DNA of 36,077 nt from Candidatus Gastranaerophilales bacterium (GCA_028282645.1 JANQHM010000176.1:1-36077), one strand, 5' to 3'; shown: positions 17,172 to 26,923, counted from the stretch's first letter. Notes: a model not told the origin generated them from the letters alone. Numbers and translations are program-made.

Positions 17172-19511
17172 ATGGTTAAAGCATATTTGTATCGAAAAAA
17201 ACGCTATCCGAGTTTGTATAAAAAGCTTTTGCCGGAAGCTGAACTTATAAAGAAAAAAGAATCTTTACTGAGAAGAATAAGTAAAAAATTTTCAGAAAAT
17301 TATAATTTAAAAGAAGTTGTAAAAATATTATCTGAAGAAGTGTCCAGGGAATTTGACTTTGAAAACCTGGTTTTTCTGGAGCTTTTTCCCAGGTTTGAAG
17401 GCAAAGTAAGAATCAAGAGTGAATATGAAAATTTTGCATCAGTTAATGGTGATAAAATTATAAATCTGAATGCGGATGATTTTCAGCTGCTAAGTGAAAC
17501 TATTTTTAAAGATCAGCCAAGTTTAATAATTGATAGTATAAATAATAGTAAATTTTCAAAACAGTTTAAAAATAGTTGCAGAAAGCAGGGGATAAACTTT
17601 GCAGCTTTTTTCCCGGTAAGAAGTAAAAATGAAATATGGGGTCTTATTGTATTTACAGGCAAGTCTTACAGATATCTTTATCCGCCTTTAGTTGAACTGT
17701 TAAAGGGCTTATCTGATGAAATGTTTTTAATGATAAAAAATGCAAAACTTCTTACAACTTGCGAAGCTTTGTTTGAAAGGGAAAGTATTCTTAAAAATAT
17801 AACTAATAAAACTCTTAGTTGCAAAAATCTTACTTACGCACTAAATAGCATATCAGAAGAAATAGCTAGGATTTTTGATATTGATACTGTGGCTATAAGG
17901 CTTTTTGATAAGACATTGATGACTTTTTCCGATACACTTGGAGAATATCGACGAAGTGAAGATATACCTTCAGTAAAAGGAAAATTTTTGAATAAAAAAA
18001 ATCTTAATGACTTTATATGGAATAAACTTTTTATAAATTATGAATCTATAATTGTAGATGACATAAATAAAGCAGACCTCCCCGAAAACATAAAGAACAG
18101 TCTGTTGGATCTGAATGTTAGGTCTGCTGTTTTCTTTCCTATTTTGTATAAAGAAGAGCCCATGGCAACTATTTTCCTTGCAAATACCAGAGAAACTTAC
18201 CCTATTAGAAAAGACTTGTATGAGTTTTTGATACCTATTGCCAATCAACTGGCTGTTTGTATAAACTTATTTGAGGCTAATGAAAAGTTAACGCAGTCAC
18301 TTGCTGTTGAAAAAACTACAAAAGAATTGATATTTAAGTTAAAGGAAGATGATCATCATGACAAAATTTTTAGCTCATTTTTACAGCCTTCTCTGGAATT
18401 ATTTGATGTAGAAAGAAGTATGCATTTGCACTTTGATAGAGACCAAAATATACTTGTAAATCTCGAAGATTTAAAGAATCCTGCTTTTACAAAACTTTTA
18501 AATAAACAGATTCTTGATTCAAATAATACTATAGAATTTATATTAAACAGTAAAAAAAATATATGGGCAGTTAATAATGTTGAAACTGATATAAACAATG
18601 AAAAACTTAAAGAATTTCTGCTCGCAAATAATATTAAAGCTTTTCTTGCACATTATAATGCTTGTATTTGTGAAGAATGTTATGCCCCGGCATTAGAAAA
18701 ATTTAATAAATATGCAGTTAATCTTATTTGTTCTTCAACACCCAGAATTTGGCATTCTTCTGAAATAGAAAGCTTTAGGCTTATAGCCGAGACCATTACA
18801 CTGATTTACAGGCAAATGTCTCAAAGAAAAGAGATTGAATATACTAAGAAAACTTTTCTTGCTACCCTTACTCATGATTTGAGAAGTCCCATAATGGGTG
18901 AACAAAAAGCTCTTGAATATATAATTGCTAAAAAACCCGAAACTTCTTTAAGCAGCTTTGTTGAATTTTTGCAGGATATGTATTATACAAACCAAGATTT
19001 GCTTAATATAGTAAATAACATACTTATGGTTTATCATTATGAGTCAGGCCAAATAGATTTAAATATCAGCAGAGCAGAAATTAAGGATATAATAGATGCT
19101 TCTGTCCGTTCTGTTCAACACCTTGCAAAAGAAAAACAGACAATAATAAATGTAAAATACGAAGATACGATTTCTTTGGTCAGGTTGGATAAAAATCAGA
19201 TATCTAGAATTCTTACGAATTTGATAAGTAATGCTGTAAAACATAATCCTCCAGGTATAAATATAGATATTGAAGTTAAAAAATCAGATAATGATATACG
19301 TTTCTCTGTAATAGATAGCGGCAAGGGAATACCTGAGGAAAATAGAGAATGTATTTTTAACAAATATCCTACCCGCAAAGGGCAAATAGGTACAGGACTC
19401 GGGTTGTATCTTTCAAAGCAAATTGTTGAAGCTCATAACGGTAAAATATGGTTTAAAACACAAGAAGGTAAAGGTACAGGCTTTACTTTCAGCATACCTT
19501 TGAACCTATAA
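17172..19511 (+). CDS. Multi-GAF sensor histidine kinase
   Basis: At least two GAF-like regions, H-box FLATLTHDLRSPI, N box NLISNAVKHNP, G boxes DSGKGIPEE and GTGLGLYLSKQIVEAHNG. Confidence 0.93.
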   Translation: MVKAYLYRKKRYPSLYKKLLPEAELIKKKESLLRRISKKFSENYNLKEVVKILSEEVSREFDFENLVFLELFPRFEGKVRIKSEYENFASVNGDKIINLNADDFQLLSETIFKDQPSLIIDSINNSKFSKQFKNSCRKQGINFAAFFPVRSKNEIWGLIVFTGKSYRYLYPPLVELLKGLSDEMFLMIKNAKLLTTCEALFERESILKNITNKTLSCKNLTYALNSISEEIARIFDIDTVAIRLFDKTLMTFSDTLGEYRRSEDIPSVKGKFLNKKNLNDFIWNKLFINYESIIVDDINKADLPENIKNSLLDLNVRSAVFFPILYKEEPMATIFLANTRETYPIRKDLYEFLIPIANQLAVCINLFEANEKLTQSLAVEKTTKELIFKLKEDDHHDKIFSSFLQPSLELFDVERSMHLHFDRDQNILVNLEDLKNPAFTKLLNKQILDSNNTIEFILNSKKNIWAVNNVETDINNEKLKEFLLANNIKAFLAHYNACICEECYAPALEKFNKYAVNLICSSTPRIWHSSEIESFRLIAETITLIYRQMSQRKEIEYTKKTFLATLTHDLRSPIMGEQKALEYIIAKKPETSLSSFVEFLQDMYYTNQDLLNIVNNILMVYHYESGQIDLNISRAEIKDIIDASVRSVQHLAKEKQTIINVKYEDTISLVRLDKNQISRILTNLISNAVKHNPPGINIDIEVKKSDNDIRFSVIDSGKGIPEENRECIFNKYPTRKGQIGTGLGLYLSKQIVEAHNGKIWFKTQEGKGTGFTFSIPLNL

Positions 19512-19583
19512 TATATTTTTAAAAATTTTTATTATTTATTTTAAATTTATTAAAAGCCTTTTGGGGAATATATTCAAAATTAA

Positions 19584-19671
19584 AACACCTTAAAATTGTT
19601 ATAAGTATTATAAGCTCTACTGGTATACTTTAAATTTATTTAGAAACATCAGAACTCGATATACAATACTT
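19584..19671 (+). repeat. Dispersed repeat family R2, degenerate copy 3 (upstream of kaiB)
   Basis: CACCTTAAAATTGTTATAAGTATTATAAGCTCTACTGG..ACTTTAAATTTATTTAGAAACATCAGAACTCGATATACAATACT resembles copies at 26969 and 32782. Confidence 0.5.
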
Positions 19672-19691
19672 AGGAAAAAATTAAAAAAATT

Positions 19692-19967
19692 ATGAACAAG
19701 AAATACATATTTAAACTTTTTATATACGGGCAATCTGATGATTGTAAAAATGCAATAAAAAACCTGACAAAAATATGTGAAGAAAAACTTCACGATAATT
19801 ATGATTTAAAAGTTATAGATATTAAAGAAGCTCCTGAAGAGGCGGAAGAAGAAAGATTGATCGCAGTTCCAACGCTCATAAGGGAATTGCCTGCACCCGA
19901 GAGAAGGATAATAGGCAACTTTAAAGACAAGGATAAGGTTCTGGCAGCTTTAGATCTTACTGAATAA
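19692..19967 (+). CDS. kaiB: KaiB circadian clock-like protein
   Basis: FKLFIYGQS...LKVIDIKEAPEEAEEERLIAVPTLIRELPAPERRIIGNFKDKDKVLAALDL, canonical KaiB pattern. Confidence 0.95.
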   Translation: MNKKYIFKLFIYGQSDDCKNAIKNLTKICEEKLHDNYDLKVIDIKEAPEEAEEERLIAVPTLIRELPAPERRIIGNFKDKDKVLAALDLTE

Positions 19968-19986
19968 TTGCAAAAAGAGGTTAACT

Positions 19987-21528
19987 ATGGAAAAAACATA
20001 TTTTAGTGCAGCCGAAAATGAAGTAAAAAAGGTAAAAACTCATATAGAAGGATTTGATCAAATATCACGAGGAGGAATTCCATATCAAAGAAATACATTG
20101 ATTGCAGGTACATCCGGTTGCGGGAAAACTATTTTTGCAATGCAGTTTTTGGCTAATGGTATTACTTGTGATAATGAAAATGCAGTTTTTGTAACTTTTG
20201 AAGAGCCACCAAAAAACATAATTGAAAATATGAGGTCTTTTAACTGGGATATAAAAAAATGGGAAGAAAAAGGAGAATTTATTTTTGTTGATGCTTCTGT
20301 AGCTCATGAGCCGGTACCAACCGGAGAATATAGTTTAATAGCTCTATTAACTCGTATTGAAAATGCAATTAAAAAAGTTAATGCAACTAGAGTGGCCATA
20401 GACTCGCTAGGCTCTCTATTATATCAATTTCAGAATGATAGAATTATCAGACGTGAGTTGATTGTACTGGTAAACAGATTAAAACAGCTCAACGTAACAG
20501 TAGTCATGACTGCAGAAAGAGTAAGTGAATACGGTGAAATTTCAAGATATGGCATCGAAGAGTTTGTTTCTGATAATGTAATTATTTTAAGAAATAATAT
20601 TATCGAGGAAAAAAGGCGTAGAACCGTTGAAATATTAAAATATAGAGGAGCCTTTCATCAAAAAGGTGAATATCCTTTTACTATTCTTCCCAGAAAGGGA
20701 ATAGTAGGAACTTCTCTGACTACACTTAAAATGAATCAGCCGGTATCTGCAAAGCGTATTACATCAGGTGATAAAAAACTTGATAAAATGTGTAACGGAG
20801 GCTTTCTAAGCGGATCAATCGTTTTAATCTCGGGAGCTACAGGAACAGGAAAAACACTCTTGGTTACAGAATTTTTAAAAGGTGGTGTAGAGGCAGATGA
20901 AAAAAGCTTATTATTTGCATTTGAAGAAAGTAAGGAGCAAATTGTCCGCAATGCCAACGGATGGAGCGTTGACTTTAATAAGATGGAAAAAACCAATAAG
21001 TTAAAAATAATTGCTTTATACCCGGAAGTTTTAAACCTTGAAGAACATCTTATTGAAATTAAAACACATATTGAGAATTTTAAACCACAAAGAATAGCAA
21101 TAGATAGTTTATCCGCATTGGAAAGAATGTCATCTCCTACAAGTATTACAGAATTTGTAATAGGGCTGACTTCTTTTATTAAGGAGAAACAAATTAGCGC
21201 AATGATAACTATCAGTGCACCGACAATTATGGGTGCAGGAACTATAACGAGTGCTCATATTTCAACAATTACCGATTCAATAATTCTTTTAAGATATTTG
21301 GAACATAGAGGGTGCGTAAAACGTGGAATTACAATATTAAAAATGCGCGGTTCTTTCCATGACAGAGAAATAAGGGAGTTTTCAATAGATGATAAAGGTA
21401 TACATATTAAAAAGCCTTTCAAAAACATCCAGGGCATTTTAAGTGGCCATCCGGTTGAATACATGTATGAAGTTGTTGTTAATGAAAAAGGTATTTCTAA
21501 GGAAATTTCCAATGTTCTGGATAACTAA
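19987..21528 (+). CDS. kaiC: KaiC double-domain ATPase/kinase
   Basis: Two RecA-like domains (GTSGCGKTIFAMQFL; GATGTGKTLLVTEFL), catalytic EE pairs (VTFEEPP; FAFEESKEQ), phosphosite region SAHISTITDSIILLRYLEHRG. Confidence 0.97.
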   Translation: MEKTYFSAAENEVKKVKTHIEGFDQISRGGIPYQRNTLIAGTSGCGKTIFAMQFLANGITCDNENAVFVTFEEPPKNIIENMRSFNWDIKKWEEKGEFIFVDASVAHEPVPTGEYSLIALLTRIENAIKKVNATRVAIDSLGSLLYQFQNDRIIRRELIVLVNRLKQLNVTVVMTAERVSEYGEISRYGIEEFVSDNVIILRNNIIEEKRRRTVEILKYRGAFHQKGEYPFTILPRKGIVGTSLTTLKMNQPVSAKRITSGDKKLDKMCNGGFLSGSIVLISGATGTGKTLLVTEFLKGGVEADEKSLLFAFEESKEQIVRNANGWSVDFNKMEKTNKLKIIALYPEVLNLEEHLIEIKTHIENFKPQRIAIDSLSALERMSSPTSITEFVIGLTSFIKEKQISAMITISAPTIMGAGTITSAHISTITDSIILLRYLEHRGCVKRGITILKMRGSFHDREIREFSIDDKGIHIKKPFKNIQGILSGHPVEYMYEVVVNEKGISKEISNVLDN

Positions 21529-21544
21529 TTTATTAATTAAGTAT

Positions 21545-22555
21545 TTATTTTAATGCTTTTTCAACTACTAATGCTTCTTTAGCTTCTTTTTCCAATTTGT
21601 TAAAAATTTCTTTTACTGAGAGAATTTCATTGTACTTTTCTATATTTCCGCCGGAAAAGAATAAACCTTCATCCAGGTTGCCTTTTTGTGCTTGATGTAA
21701 AGCATTCATTATACAAAAAGATCTACTGCATTTTTTTAAACAACTTTTGCAGGATTTAACACAAACAGAAGGATCACCACTTAAAAATTTTTCTACAAAT
21801 TTAGTTTTAATAGCTCTTGCCTTCAGCCCAACCGGACTTTCTATTAAAACTAAATCTTTAGCCTTGGATTTTATATATAATTTTTTAAACTCTTCTGCCA
21901 CTTCGCATTCTTTGCTTAAAACAAATCTGGTGGCCATTTGTACACCACTGCAACCTAATTTAAGCATTTCTATAATATCTTTACCGGAAGTTATACCACC
22001 AGCTGCTATAATAGGAATATTTTTTTTAAAGTAACCTTCTGTAGCTGCGAGAGCATTTTTAATTTCCGGAATCAAGTCTTTAATAGTTTTGCTGGTTCCC
22101 AAATGGCCGCCAGCTTCTCCACTTTCTACAATTATTCCGCTTGCGCCAAGTTTTTTAGCAATAATAGCAAGTTTAGTAGAACTAACAATTGGTATAATAG
22201 GAATATTATATTCTTGTCCAACATTAAATATATCTCTGGAGAATCCTGCTCCAAAAATAACTAGATCAATACCTTCATTCATGGCAGTATGTACAAGATC
22301 TTTAAAATCTTTAGCCGCAAACATTATATTTATAGCAAGCAAACCGTCATTATTTTCCATAAGTTCTCTTGCTTGCTTTATTTGTGTGACCAGTTCATCT
22401 TTTGTTAAGCCCGATGCTGCAATAACACCGACTCCGCCACAATTTGCCACAGCCGCCGCAAGTTTTGCAGTGCTTACTCGAATAGCCATACCGCCTTGTA
22501 TAATAGGTTTAATAGCTTTTAGAGATTCATTTATGTTTAGCGTTGGAAATATCAT
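21545..22555 (-). CDS. Nitronate monooxygenase/FabK-like FMN oxidoreductase with Cys-rich C-terminal segment
   Basis: PIIQGGMAIRVSTAKLAAAVANCGGVGVI, SGEAGGHLG, PIIAAGGI, GVQMATRFVLSKE; CVKSCKSCLKKCSRSFC cluster. Confidence 0.9.
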   Translation of the reverse strand: MIFPTLNINESLKAIKPIIQGGMAIRVSTAKLAAAVANCGGVGVIAASGLTKDELVTQIKQARELMENNDGLLAINIMFAAKDFKDLVHTAMNEGIDLVIFGAGFSRDIFNVGQEYNIPIIPIVSSTKLAIIAKKLGASGIIVESGEAGGHLGTSKTIKDLIPEIKNALAATEGYFKKNIPIIAAGGITSGKDIIEMLKLGCSGVQMATRFVLSKECEVAEEFKKLYIKSKAKDLVLIESPVGLKARAIKTKFVEKFLSGDPSVCVKSCKSCLKKCSRSFCIMNALHQAQKGNLDEGLFFSGGNIEKYNEILSVKEIFNKLEKEAKEALVVEKALK

Positions 22556-22617
22556 TATTAATTCTAACTTTCATAATTTAATTAAAGTAAAACAAGAACT
22601 ATTATACAATCAATTCT

Positions 22618-23625
22618 CTAGTTGGTTACATCCCATTTTCCGCAAGAACCTCCCCATCTTGCAATAATATTTCCTTTAACTTCTTTGGGGCTCTTAGGAT
22701 TAGGTGATTCGGGCTCACCTTGCAGAATAGTAATAACTTCACAGGAATTTGAGCAATCATTACATTCATGAGTTAAAGAATTAAACTTGAATTCGCTCAC
22801 TTCCCAGCCTTTAAACCTAGTTGGAGTATTTGTAAATTCATAATTTTCCATTGCAAGAAGTGCTGCACCTATTGCGCCCATTGTTTGATGATTTTCAGGT
22901 ACAATAATTTTTTGATTTAAAGCTTCTTCAAATGCTCTAACCATACCTATATTAGTAGCAACACCACCTTGGAAGACAACAGGACCTAAAATTTCTTTCC
23001 CTAAGGCAAGATTGCTAAGGTAATTTCTTACCAATGCCTGACATAATCCGTATAGCAAATCAGGAATAGGATAGCCCAGCTGTTGCTTGTGAATCAAATC
23101 ACTTTCTGCAAAAACACCGCATCGACCTGCAATTCTTGCAGGTGATTGGGACTTAAGTGCAGTAGGCCCGAATTCATTAATTGGCACGTTCAATCTGCTT
23201 GCTTGCTGATCAAGAAAACTGCCTGTTCCTGCAGCACATACTGTATTCATTGCAAAATCCGTTACTATTCCGTCTCTTAATAAAATAATTTTACTGTCTT
23301 GCCCGCCTATTTCTAAAATAGTTTGAACTCCAGATACTGTTATACTTGCAGCAACGGCATGTGCAGTAATTTCATTTTTGATAACATCAGCTCCGATTAA
23401 TGCTCCGGCAAGATTTCTACCACTTCCCGTAGTTCCAACGCCTAAAACTTCATACTTATCATTTAGTTTTTCTAAAAGATTTATCATACCTTTTTGTGCA
23501 GCAATGACAGGTTTACCAGATGTTCTTAGCATTGTGCTTTCTATATAATTACCTTGTTTATCAACTAATGCCAGCTTTGTAGTAACCGACCCAACATCTA
23601 TACCCAAGAATGCTTTTTTTGACAT
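22618..23625 (-). CDS. BadF/HgdC-type acyl-CoA dehydratase activase (ASKHA ATPase)
   Basis: FLGIDVGSVTTKLALVD, GTTGSGR, EIGGQDSKII, NTVCAAGTGSFLDQQA, GRCGVFAESD, FQGGVATN. Confidence 0.93.
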   Translation of the reverse strand: MSKKAFLGIDVGSVTTKLALVDKQGNYIESTMLRTSGKPVIAAQKGMINLLEKLNDKYEVLGVGTTGSGRNLAGALIGADVIKNEITAHAVAASITVSGVQTILEIGGQDSKIILLRDGIVTDFAMNTVCAAGTGSFLDQQASRLNVPINEFGPTALKSQSPARIAGRCGVFAESDLIHKQQLGYPIPDLLYGLCQALVRNYLSNLALGKEILGPVVFQGGVATNIGMVRAFEEALNQKIIVPENHQTMGAIGAALLAMENYEFTNTPTRFKGWEVSEFKFNSLTHECNDCSNSCEVITILQGEPESPNPKSPKEVKGNIIARWGGSCGKWDVTN

Positions 23626-24098
23626 TATATTTTTATCTCCACTAAAAAAGCTCTAAAAAACACTTTACTTACCTCATAACAAAAATACGCAAAACATACT
23701 AATATGTAAAGAGATTAATATTAATTTTAATGCTAATAACTAAATTGTAAAAATTTTACTACAGAGTTATACTTCAATTATTTTAACTATAACTTAAACA
23801 GAGTTTAAATTATAAAAAAACATATTTTCTAAGGTAAAGATTTCTCTAAAACCACTTTACAAAAGAATTAATATTGTTTTTAATAAAAAAGATTATTTTT
23901 TTATTAATAATAATCTTTAAATTTGCAAACGCAGACCTCTGAAACTTAATAGTATACTCCCTCAAAAATACTTTTCAGATTCTTTAATCAGATAGTAGTT
24001 AAAAACTCTTCAAAGATAAATAAAAAAATTTAGACAATAATTAATATTCAGTATCTTTAATAATAATGACGAATAATGTAGAAAAGGGTAGGAATTTA

Positions 24099-25514
24099 AT
24101 GGGAAAATCGAAATTAACGTTATTTATTTTTGCAGCTCTTATTTTAGGCGTATTATTTGGCTGGCTGCTGCCGGACACTGCAGTGCAATTAAAGCCATTG
24201 GCTGATTTGTTCCTTAAAATGATTAAAATGATCATTGCTCCTTTGCTATTTGCAACGCTTGTTGTGGGAATAGCAGGACACGGCTCATCTAAAGGCTTAG
24301 GTAAAATCGGTCTAAAAACTATTATTTACTTTGAAATAGTAACTACAATTGCTCTTATAATAGGTTTGGTAACAGCAAATTACTTTCAAATTGGTAAAGG
24401 CTTTGCATTGCAAGCATCTCAACAAGGAATGGAAGATCTTACAAAATTGACTCAAAGTGCAATGCACCATGGTGGTCAGGGCATGAAAACTTTTGCTCAA
24501 CCAGAGTCATTCTTGGATGTGATAAAGCATTTTATGCATATGCTTGTTGATATGGTTCCAACAAGCGTAATTGAAGCAATGGCAAGTGGAAATATATTAC
24601 AAATTGTTGTTTTTGCCGTATTTTTTGCACTGGCTCTTTCCACCGTTGGGGAAAAAGGCCGTCCGGTTATTCAAGGACTTAATTCTTTAGCTGAAGTAAT
24701 GTTTAAGTTTACTGAATACGTAATGTTCTTTGCTCCAATGGGTGTATTTGCAGCTATAGCAACTACAATCGGTCAAAATGGTATCGGCATTATTGCTGAA
24801 TATGCTAAATTAATTGGTGTATTATATTTGGCTTTAGTTGTATTTGTAGTCTCAGTTTTAGTTGTTGTATGCTCTATAGTAAAAATACCGTTTTTAACAT
24901 TGATTAAGGCAATAAAAGAACCGGCTGTACTGGCATTTTCTACGGCCAGCAGTGAAGCCGCATTGCCCAAAGCAATGGAAATAATGGAAAAATTTGGTGT
25001 TCCTAAGAGAATTGTCAGCTTTGTAATGCCAACAGGTTACACTTTCAACCTGGACGGCAGTACTTTGTACTTATCCCTTGCAACTATATTTGTTGCTAAT
25101 TTGTCCGGGGTGGAGCTTTCTATAGGTCAACAAATTATGATAATGTTGGCGTTGATGTTAACAAGCAAAGGTATAGCTGCTGTACCTAGGGTTTCACTAG
25201 TTGTACTGACCGGAACATTAATGAGTTTCAATATTCCAATTGCAGGTGTAGCTGTTTTATTGGGTATTGACCAATTACTAGATATGGGAAGAACAACTGT
25301 AAACCTAATAGGTAATTGCGTTGCAACTGTTGTTGTCTCAAGGTGGGAAAACTGTTTTAATTTTGAAAGAATGAAAGCATTTGCCTCAAATGAAAATCAT
25401 ACTCTGGAAGCAGAGTTTGAAGAATTTAAATTAAAAGTTGATCATGAACAGACTGAACCTATAGCTATACAAACAACTAAGCCGGAAAAAGCTGAACAAT
25501 GTTTTATAGAATAA
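24099..25514 (+). CDS. Dicarboxylate/cation symporter (DAACS family)
   Basis: FLKMIKMIIAPLLFATLVVGIAGHGS, STASSEAALPKAME, PTGYTFNLDGSTLYLSLATIFVA, MLTSKGIAAVPRVSLVVL. Confidence 0.95.
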   Translation: MGKSKLTLFIFAALILGVLFGWLLPDTAVQLKPLADLFLKMIKMIIAPLLFATLVVGIAGHGSSKGLGKIGLKTIIYFEIVTTIALIIGLVTANYFQIGKGFALQASQQGMEDLTKLTQSAMHHGGQGMKTFAQPESFLDVIKHFMHMLVDMVPTSVIEAMASGNILQIVVFAVFFALALSTVGEKGRPVIQGLNSLAEVMFKFTEYVMFFAPMGVFAAIATTIGQNGIGIIAEYAKLIGVLYLALVVFVVSVLVVVCSIVKIPFLTLIKAIKEPAVLAFSTASSEAALPKAMEIMEKFGVPKRIVSFVMPTGYTFNLDGSTLYLSLATIFVANLSGVELSIGQQIMIMLALMLTSKGIAAVPRVSLVVLTGTLMSFNIPIAGVAVLLGIDQLLDMGRTTVNLIGNCVATVVVSRWENCFNFERMKAFASNENHTLEAEFEEFKLKVDHEQTEPIAIQTTKPEKAEQCFIE

Positions 25515-25536
25515 AAATTTTTATATAATTTACAGT

Positions 25537-25583
25537 AAAAAAATACCCCCTAAAAAGTATTATAACTTTGGGGGTATTTTTTT
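25537..25583. terminator. Terminator downstream of the symporter
   Basis: AAAAAAATACCCCC ... GGGGGTATTTTTTT. Confidence 0.88.
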
Positions 25584-25720
25584 AGTCTCCTAAATATTTC
25601 AAATGTATCCTTTCTATTCCTGAAAAAATTTTAAATGATTACATAATTAATTATGTGCTATTTAAATCAAGAGTATATCTTGTCTGGTTTAAACATTAAG
25701 TTTTATTAACATGAATTTAA

Positions 25721-26923
25721 TTATTTTAATACATTTTTATAAATATAATCATTTATAATGCAATAAATACCTTTTAATGATTTATTTTGTGCTAACTTAA
25801 GGCAATCCTCATATTCAGGTTTTGCCGTTATTATTTTTCCTTGGTTATTTTTACCTATTTTTATTCTTATTTCTCCCAGATTTTCAATGTTAGCGGTAAC
25901 TATTTCTCTGTCCAAAGTACTTCTATCAATACTATAGCTTCTGATTCCAAAGGAGGTTGTTTCTTTAAAGATTATATTTTCCAGATTATTTTTATATTTT
26001 TGCTTGCAAATAACTTTTAAAACACATGCCGGACGTGATTTTTTCATTATCACAGGAATTATATAGGCTTCCAGAGCGTTATTTTCATAAAGTTTATTCA
26101 ATACATTTTCGTATAGTTCAGGCTGCATATCGTCAATATTGGTTTCCAAAACTAAAATATTATCCTGATAATTAGTATTTTCCTCTGCTTCTCCTATGGT
26201 CAAGCGCAGCACATTAGGAAGATTTTCTAAATCTTTTTTTCCTGCACCGTAGGCAACTTTGTTAATCTTGCTCAATTTAGGATATGTTATGAATTCATCG
26301 CATATTGTTGTTAAAATAGCTGCGCCGGTAGGAGTTAACAGCTCTGCTTTTTCTATGCCTTGATTATCAATCGGCCAGTGTGACTGATTTATTAAGTAAA
26401 GCGTTGCCGGTGCAGGTACCGGTATTGTGCCATGTGCGCATTTTACCAATCCGCTACCTGTATTTACAGGGCTAATATAAACTTTATCTATACTTAAAGA
26501 TGTATAAAGGATAGAAAAGCCTACGATATCAACAATTGCATCAATTGCTCCAACTTCATGGAAATGAATTTCATCGAGTGATTTTTGATGAATATGCGCC
26601 TCTGCTTTTGCCAGGTTTGTAAAGATTTTTTTTGCTAAATTTTTTGCCCCAACTGATATTTCAGAGGAATCAATAATATTTACAATACAGTTCAAGCCTC
26701 TGTGGTGATGTTCGTGTTTTTCCAGTTCTACGCTAGCGTCAGTTGCTTTTATACCTTTTTTTAGGGTGTTTGATATTTTTATTTTATATTGATTGTTAAT
26801 TTCTTTTATTTTTTTTAATTCTTTAAAAAACCAGTCCTGGTCAATATCTAAATCCAATAGAGCCCCCAAAATCATATCGCCGCTGGCTCCTGCAAAGCAT
26901 TCAAAAAAAGCTACTTTTTTCAT
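25721..26923 (-). CDS. larC: LarC nickel insertion protein family
   Basis: FFECFAGASGDMILGALLDL, FHEVGAIDAIVDIVG, NTGSGLVKCAHGTIPVPAPAT, LTPTGAAIL, ETNIDDMQPE. Confidence 0.94.
   Translation of the reverse strand: MKKVAFFECFAGASGDMILGALLDLDIDQDWFFKELKKIKEINNQYKIKISNTLKKGIKATDASVELEKHEHHHRGLNCIVNIIDSSEISVGAKNLAKKIFTNLAKAEAHIHQKSLDEIHFHEVGAIDAIVDIVGFSILYTSLSIDKVYISPVNTGSGLVKCAHGTIPVPAPATLYLINQSHWPIDNQGIEKAELLTPTGAAILTTICDEFITYPKLSKINKVAYGAGKKDLENLPNVLRLTIGEAEENTNYQDNILVLETNIDDMQPELYENVLNKLYENNALEAYIIPVIMKKSRPACVLKVICKQKYKNNLENIIFKETTSFGIRSYSIDRSTLDREIVTANIENLGEIRIKIGKNNQGKIITAKPEYEDCLKLAQNKSLKGIYCIINDYIYKNVLK

Noticed and set aside
22089-22667. 192 aa plus-strand ORF
   Set aside because: Antisense to the conserved FMN oxidoreductase; composition typical of a shadow ORF.
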